Source of the DNA: Actinomycetota bacterium
Lineage (GTDB): Bacteria > Actinomycetota > CADDZG01 > WHSQ01
NCBI GenBank assembly: GCA_013695055.1
Contig: JACDBF010000309.1
Location: forward strand, 1-10,659
DNA: 10,659 nt
Direction of reading: 5' to 3'
Shown: positions 6,540-10,659 of the stretch, piece by piece
How positions within the stretch are numbered: position 1 is the stretch's first letter
Layout of the letters: each line of letters opens with the position of its first letter
Made by a program: the position numbers and the translations under genes
The notes under the pieces: model-generated
Database searches by the model: none
What the model was told of the DNA's origin: nothing
What the model saw: only the letters and a program-made list of their open reading frames with translations

Positions 6540-8147
6540 TCACCCAGTACTAAACACAAGTAACTCTGATATCACAGAGTCACTCGAGCAGTCCAGGTGA
6601 AAATTGGCAGACAGGCTGCCTGAGAGCGGTAATCCGAGCGCATCTTGCGCTTCGCGGTTGGCGGTTCGATAGCCGCCTAAAAAGCTCATGTCGGTGATCC
6701 CATCGGCCACCGAGGTGGACCTTAGGTCCGCTTCGCCCGTGTAGATGATGTCCCCGGCATCCCTGCGAATGGTCAGCTCGATCCGGAGCTCGCCGTCGAG
6801 CTGCAAGAACAATGAGGCCGGGTAGGTCTTCTCGCCGTCTGAGACGATGGTGAGGAGGCGTTGCTCCATGCGCTTCGAGCCGCAGTCGAGCGCGGTGGCG
6901 TGGCTCTCGGGCCTGACCCCCGGTATGCCGATCCCCCGGTTGAAGCCGACGGCGGTCATGAAAGGAGTGCGGGACTGCACGGGAGGCTCGGGCTCGCCCG
7001 AGGGCTCCGGCTCGACCGGCGGGGGCTCGGCCTCTGGGTCCGTCGGCTCGGGCGCCGGCGTCTCGACGGGAACGGGCTCCTCGGCGACAGGCGCCTCCTC
7101 CACGATCTCCGGCGCCTCCTCGTCGACGGGCGCCGGGTCGAGCGGAGCCTCCTCCTCCGTGAGCGCGTCGGGGGGAAGCCGCGCTCCTATGGGCGTCGTC
7201 GCCCGCTGGAGGGTCGAGGGCGTCGTCCGGGGAGCGGCGCCCGTCGGCCTTGGAGAATCGGTTGAAGGCGCTCCTGCAGGCTCCCAGGGAGCGGCTTCGG
7301 CGGCCCGGGGGGCATCGTGAATGGTCGCGACGCCGGCGGCGGCCGCGGTCGTTCCCACGACCACTGCGGTGACCACGGTTGCGACCCGCTCGGACATGAA
7401 CTGACCGCACTGCTGCAGGGCGGCGCCGCACGAGGTCACCGCCGGCGAGGCCGTAAACGCGGCTTGGGTTGCGTGCTCGGCGGGCGCCTCCAGCGCTTTC
7501 ACGCGCTGTCCAAACCGCTGGACGAAGCGGGCGGGCACGAGGGCCGACATCATGGTCGTGAACCACGCGCGCTTGAAACCCCTGCGGGCGCGATGCAGGA
7601 GCGCCTTGACCTGCGTCTCGCTGAGGTCCAGGGCCGCGGCTATCTCGGCATAAGAGAGGCTCTCGAAATCGCGCAGCACGATCGCAGCGCGATGAAGCGA
7701 CGGAAGCGAATCGACCACCGCACGCACCTGGAGGCCCTCGGCCGCGCTCAGGAAGAGCCCTTCGGGACCGTCGCCGACCGGAGTGGCGTCGTGGCTGAAT
7801 GCCTCGGGGTCAACGGGATCGGAGGGATTACGGCTCCGGGCCCGGAGCTGATCGAGGCACACATTGGTGGCGATGCGCGCGATCCAGGCCCCCAGCTTGT
7901 AGCTGCCGTTGAACCTTGCGAGGGACTGGTAGACGCGCAGGAATGTTTCTTGCGCGGCCTCCTGAGCGTCGTGGGGATTGTCGAGCATCTTGCGACAGAT
8001 GCGATCGACGCGGAGGGCGTAATGGTCGTGAATAGCCTCGTAGGCCCCGTCTTGACCGCTCTGAAAATCAAGAGCGAGCTCCCGGCCCGGGTCCGCTTCG
8101 CGCGACCGCCCGCGACCGCGCAACTCCAGAGCGCGCCCAGTGGTCAT
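6540..8147 (-). CDS. Membrane-tethered ECF-type sigma-70 factor with extracytoplasmic C-terminal domain
   Basis: The 535-residue product is about three times the length of a usual ECF sigma factor. Sigma region 2 lies at about 33-105 (DAQEAAQETFLRVYQ; core-binding and -10 recognition) and region 4 at about 139-194 (LPSLHRAAIVLRDF, then the helix-turn-helix SYAEIAAALDLSETQVKALLHRAR; -35 recognition). After a linker with Cys240 and Cys247 comes one hydrophobic helix (about 255-276). A long Pro/Glu/Ala-rich spacer follows (about 278-391), then a beta-rich domain (about 394-535) with two cysteines (422, 520) that could form a disulfide. The predicted topology is sigma inside, C-terminus outside. 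No separate anti-sigma gene is adjacent, so the fused tail may itself control activity. The ATG at 8147 lacks a clear Shine-Dalgarno sequence. The RTX surface protein gene lies downstream and is a candidate target. Sigma identity is strong; topology and sensing are inference. Confidence 0.88.
   Translation of the reverse strand: MTTGRALELRGRGRSREADPGRELALDFQSGQDGAYEAIHDHYALRVDRICRKMLDNPHDAQEAAQETFLRVYQSLARFNGSYKLGAWIARIATNVCLDQLRARSRNPSDPVDPEAFSHDATPVGDGPEGLFLSAAEGLQVRAVVDSLPSLHRAAIVLRDFESLSYAEIAAALDLSETQVKALLHRARRGFKRAWFTTMMSALVPARFVQRFGQRVKALEAPAEHATQAAFTASPAVTSCGAALQQCGQFMSERVATVVTAVVVGTTAAAAGVATIHDAPRAAEAAPWEPAGAPSTDSPRPTGAAPRTTPSTLQRATTPIGARLPPDALTEEEAPLDPAPVDEEAPEIVEEAPVAEEPVPVETPAPEPTDPEAEPPPVEPEPSGEPEPPVQSRTPFMTAVGFNRGIGIPGVRPESHATALDCGSKRMEQRLLTIVSDGEKTYPASLFLQLDGELRIELTIRRDAGDIIYTGEADLRSTSVADGITDMSFLGGYRTANREAQDALGLPLSGSLSANFHLDCSSDSVISELLVFSTG
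6975..7316 (-). repeat. Pro/Glu-rich low-complexity spacer coding region
   Basis: This encodes residues 278-391 of the tethered sigma factor, dominated by Pro, Glu, Ala and Thr, with runs such as EPEPSGEPEPP. The DNA is correspondingly repetitive in GGCTCG/GGCGCC-like units. It probably forms an extended, unstructured stalk crossing the cell wall. Confidence 0.75.
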
Positions 8148-8208
8148 GCAGCCGCCCCGGGTGCCCTGGATGCTTGCGGCGCCGCCTGAGACGGCCTGCC
8201 GAGACTCG

Positions 8209-8236
8209 AGTGTTCGAAAAGTGACGGTGCTGTCAA
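8209..8236 (-). promoter_or_regulatory. Candidate housekeeping-type promoter of the sigma factor gene
   Basis: On the minus strand a perfect -35 hexamer TTGACA (8236-8231) is followed after 16 bases by AACACT (8214-8209), a weak -10. Transcription would begin about 55 bases before the ATG at 8147. Confidence 0.45.
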
Positions 8237-8434
8237 CAAAGCAATCGCCCGACCCAACTTAGAACGCTAGACGCCCGTCCCCCAACCATCTACAACCTAC
8301 AACGTCGCTCCGACATGAATGTCGCGGCCCACCGTCGACCAAGAGAGCCCCCCTTGGAACAGGACGTTCCTCTCAGTCTCGCGCTGCAAACTTTCGCGAT
8401 CTTTCACGACCCTCGAAGTATGGCCGGAGCACGG
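8237..8434. other. Intergenic region upstream of the sigma factor gene
   Basis: No gene is supported here. The region holds a 14-base dyad, CGACAT-GA-ATGTCG (8311-8324), a tandem direct repeat of CTACAAC (8290-8296, 8297-8303), and a 5-bp hairpin GGAAC/GTTCC (8356-8370) that follows the stop of the phosphatase gene on the minus strand. The dyad and the direct repeat lie upstream of the candidate promoter and could be operator or activator sites. Confidence 0.35.
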
Positions 8435-10345
8435 TTACATCGCGATCTCTCGCTCCATGATGACCTCGCCGGTGTCGGATGCAATGCAAGCCAGGTACAG
8501 CTTGCGATAGGCCCACGCTTGCTCTAGCCGCACGTAAGCGAAGGCGTTGACGTCGTAGACGAGCGTTTTCCCGGCCTCGGCGCCGGGCGCGCTCTTTTGG
8601 TTCGTCTTGTCGCTCCCCGACGACACGAAAGTGTTTACCGCGCTTCCTCCTGAAGCCGGCCGGCGGCGCGCGATGTTGTGCAAGTGCGAGTTGCCCGCAC
8701 ACACGAGGACCTTTCTTCCGTGGCTCTGAATGCTCGAGAAGAAAGCCAGCATCTCTGCGTGCTCCTCGGAGTAGTGCATTTGCATGTGGCGAAGCGGCAC
8801 GGGACTGAACAACACTTTGAGGGCCGCATCCGATGCCGCCATCGTCTGCTTGAGCCACGCCTTCTGCGCGCCTCCCAAGATCGTGCGGCCCGGTCCATCC
8901 GGAGCCTTGGGATCGTCGGCCCATCTATGCGTGTCGATGAAGAAGAAATGGGCGTCGCCGAAACGCATGGCGAAATAGCGCTGCTTCAGGTTGCCGCTGA
9001 TGGCGTTCCACGCGCCGACCGAGAACTCGGGCACGTTGCCGCTCCAGCAGTTCCCTTTTCCGTAGTCCTGATCGTCTTGCAGCATGATCCACGGCATCTT
9101 GTCGAGCACTTTGCCCACGCTCGAAGACGCGAGCATTCGCCCCCACCGGTCCTGATAGGCATCCGCGGTGCGAAAGCCCGCCGCCTCGGCCCCCGTCATC
9201 GCGTATCCGAAATCTCCCATGTGCACGAAGACGTCGGGATTAAGCGTCGCGGCTACCTCACACGAGCGGGTTGGAATCTCGTAGTCGGTGCACGATCCAA
9301 AGGCGAACGACAGAGCCTGGTCCTTCGCAGGAGGCGTATTGAACGACTTGATCGGGCTCTCGACGATGGCGCCTCCGGCCGTAGTCGCGACCGCGCGCCA
9401 GTGGATCTTGGCGGCGCGCGGCAAGTCGGTCAACCATGCCTTGACCACACACAGCTTGCTCTTGGGATCGAGCACCGGCGTCGTCTGATAGGTGCCGAAG
9501 GCTGGGTCGGTGCTCCATTGGAACTGCACCTGGGCGGGAATCGCCGTCTTGGCCACGACCCGGGTTCTTATGACTCCAGCGGTTTCCGTTATCCGGCCCG
9601 CGAACGCGAAGGTGATGCTGGGAATCGACGGCCGCGCCACCTCTGGGGAAAGCGCCGCGAAGCTCGATGTCTTGACGTTCGCTTTCCAACCGACCCAGTC
9701 ATCGTGCATGAAGAGCGCGCCGAATGCACCGGGCTCCGTTATTGGAGAGCTTTCGTCGGTGGCAGTCGCGTGCCAGAAAGGAGGCTGCAGCGCATCGCCC
9801 GGCCACGCTTTCGCTTGAAGGACCACCGGCCCGGCGCCTGCGACCGCCAGCCGAATGAAGTAGCCGAACTTACCGGGCCGGGGGAGCTCGCCGGCCGCGA
9901 GCACATGCTCCTCTTTCCCCGAAAAGCGGGACACGATCAGTTTCAGTCCATCGACGTAGCAAGCGTAAAAATCTCCATAGGAAACGGCGCGCGCGATGAG
10001 ACCGAAGCGCGCGTTGGGATTGCGGGAAGACATCCTCGCCTTGAGGTCGATGTCGGCGACGTCTTGGTCGAGAACGAGCACGGGATTGGGGAGGCTCTTA
10101 GCGGCGCCGAACTGAGGGTCGGGCATCTCGAAGAAAGCGAGCCCGTCCTTGACTCCCCAGGCCCGTCCGTAACGCTGGCTGAACCATTGGGGCCCCCAAC
10201 CGGCGTCGGTGTCCTCGAGGAGCGAGAAGGACTGCGAGAACAAGGTTTTCGGCGCCGCCCGGGCAGGGCCGATCCCGGCGAGGCCCGCGGCTATGCCCCC
10301 GCCGGCCAGAGCGAGCCCGCGCGCGATGAACGTCCGTCTCTCCAC
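8435..10345 (-). CDS. Tat-exported PhoD-like metallophosphoesterase with N-terminal beta-sandwich domain
   Basis: With the GTG at 10345 the product has 636 residues and begins with a Tat signal: ERRTFIARG (2-10), a hydrophobic segment, and ARA near residue 30 as cleavage site. Residues about 36-228 look like a concanavalin/LamG-type beta sandwich, and about 243-337 like the fibronectin-like domain that precedes PhoD and purple acid phosphatase catalytic domains. The catalytic part (about 345-636) shows FGSC (349-352), FVHMGDFGY (373-381), MLQDDQDYG (421-429), FFFIDTH (467-473) and CAGNSHLHN (549-557). Typical PhoD enzymes have DDH and GDxH at the last metal sites; here DDQD and GNSHLH differ, so metal content or substrate may be altered. 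An open frame extends to 10597, but it would overlap the divergent bpa gene, so the Tat start is preferred. Phosphate scavenging outside the membrane is the likely role. Confidence 0.83.
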   Translation of the reverse strand: MERRTFIARGLALAGGGIAAGLAGIGPARAAPKTLFSQSFSLLEDTDAGWGPQWFSQRYGRAWGVKDGLAFFEMPDPQFGAAKSLPNPVLVLDQDVADIDLKARMSSRNPNARFGLIARAVSYGDFYACYVDGLKLIVSRFSGKEEHVLAAGELPRPGKFGYFIRLAVAGAGPVVLQAKAWPGDALQPPFWHATATDESSPITEPGAFGALFMHDDWVGWKANVKTSSFAALSPEVARPSIPSITFAFAGRITETAGVIRTRVVAKTAIPAQVQFQWSTDPAFGTYQTTPVLDPKSKLCVVKAWLTDLPRAAKIHWRAVATTAGGAIVESPIKSFNTPPAKDQALSFAFGSCTDYEIPTRSCEVAATLNPDVFVHMGDFGYAMTGAEAAGFRTADAYQDRWGRMLASSSVGKVLDKMPWIMLQDDQDYGKGNCWSGNVPEFSVGAWNAISGNLKQRYFAMRFGDAHFFFIDTHRWADDPKAPDGPGRTILGGAQKAWLKQTMAASDAALKVLFSPVPLRHMQMHYSEEHAEMLAFFSSIQSHGRKVLVCAGNSHLHNIARRRPASGGSAVNTFVSSGSDKTNQKSAPGAEAGKTLVYDVNAFAYVRLEQAWAYRKLYLACIASDTGEVIMEREIAM

Positions 10346-10457
10346 GGCGTAGACATCGGGGGCCCAGGACGCCCTCTTGAGCCACGGGAGTGGGCCGGGG
10401 GTGCGAGGGTAGGGTTCAGCAGCCGGAAGAGCCCGGCTCAAGCGAGGGAGAGTGCGA
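10346..10457. promoter_or_regulatory. Divergent promoter region between the phosphatase gene and bpa
   Basis: These 112 bases separate two divergent starts and should contain both promoters. A 6-bp hairpin, AGCCGG (10421-10426) with CCGGCT (10433-10438), lies just upstream of bpa. A plus-strand TTGAGC (10377-10382) resembles a -35 hexamer, but no matching -10 is seen at normal spacing. Confidence 0.4.
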
Positions 10458-10659
10458 GTGGCAGACCAACCACAGCAACGAAACGAGGCCCCCCAACCAG
10501 GGGAGGCCGCCGGGCCCGCGGCCGTGGTCGAACCCGAGAACGAGGCGCCGGCCGACGGAGAGGTCGTGGTCGCCGAGGCGGTGCAACATCCCGCCAAAGT
10601 GATGCGAATCGCCTCGATGGCTCGCCAGCTCTTGGATGAAGTCCGGCAGGCCCAGCTCG
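10458..10659 (+). CDS. bpa: Bacterial proteasome activator (Bpa family), N-terminal part, cut by window edge
   Basis: Bpa is an ATP-independent ring-shaped activator that docks on the actinobacterial 20S proteasome and feeds it unfolded proteins. The GTG at 10458 is preceded by GAGGGAG (10444-10450) at 7 bases. The 67 visible residues begin with a disordered Gln/Pro/Glu/Ala-rich leader (1-40), as in mycobacterial Bpa, followed by VQHPAKVMRIASMARQLLDE (42-61) and VRQAQL. This closely matches the conserved first helix of the family, whose mycobacterial version I recall as beginning with EQPAKVMRI. The C-terminal proteasome-docking motif lies outside the window. It is transcribed divergently from the phosphatase gene. 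The family call rests on this one conserved segment but is distinctive. Confidence 0.85.
   Translation, partial: MADQPQQRNEAPQPGEAAGPAAVVEPENEAPADGEVVVAEAVQHPAKVMRIASMARQLLDEVRQAQL

Noticed and set aside
8394..8448. Direct repeat TCGCGATCT at 8394-8402 and 8440-8448
   Set aside because: It is nine bases only, with one copy in coding sequence; such matches are expected by chance in GC-rich DNA.
10346..10597. N-terminal extension of the phosphatase frame by 84 codons
   Set aside because: It would overlap bpa on the other strand and place the Tat signal in the middle of the protein.
10390..10602. Plus-strand 70-codon frame starting at 10390
   Set aside because: It is in a different frame from bpa, has no domain motif and overlaps the well-supported bpa start.
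8678..10639. A 653-codon open frame on the plus strand
   Set aside because: It is antisense to the phosphatase gene, is Arg/Gly/Glu-rich without domain motifs, and runs over the true bpa start in another frame. High GC content explains its length.

Overview
The window is high-GC DNA, densely coded on both strands, with GTG and TTG starts alongside ATG. It most likely comes from an actinomycetote. The best single clue is the last 202 bases, which encode the start of a bacterial proteasome activator (Bpa), a protein of proteasome-bearing Actinomycetota. The lineage below phylum cannot be fixed from sequence alone. There are eight protein-coding genes, two of them cut by the window edges. No tRNA, rRNA, CRISPR array or transposase was seen, and no stretch longer than about 290 bases lacks a gene.

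Left part, plus strand (1-2195): the end of a small blue-copper (cupredoxin) lipoprotein, then a maleylacetate reductase of the iron-alcohol-dehydrogenase superfamily and an MhqD-like serine hydrolase. The last two look like one operon for the end of an aromatic (hydroxyquinol or quinone type) degradation or detoxification route.

Middle, minus strand (2216-4341): a GT4 glycosyltransferase followed by a glycerophosphodiester phosphodiesterase, probably co-transcribed. This pair is bracketed by two copies, in opposite orientation, of the same 49-bp palindromic element. The left copy supplies the stop codons of both convergent neighbours.

Centre right, minus strand (4579-8147): an ECF-type sigma factor gene followed, after a 182-base leader rich in hairpins, by a secreted protein with Ig-like repeats and a C-terminal block of RTX calcium-binding nonapeptides. 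The sigma factor is unusual. After regions 2 and 4 it carries a transmembrane helix, a long Pro/Glu-rich spacer and a cysteine-containing predicted extracytoplasmic domain, so it looks like a membrane-tethered sigma factor with its own external sensor. Together with the surface protein downstream it is the best candidate here for an undescribed signalling unit.

Right end (8435-10659): a Tat-exported PhoD-like metallophosphoesterase with an extra N-terminal beta-sandwich domain and atypical metal-site motifs, transcribed divergently from bpa.
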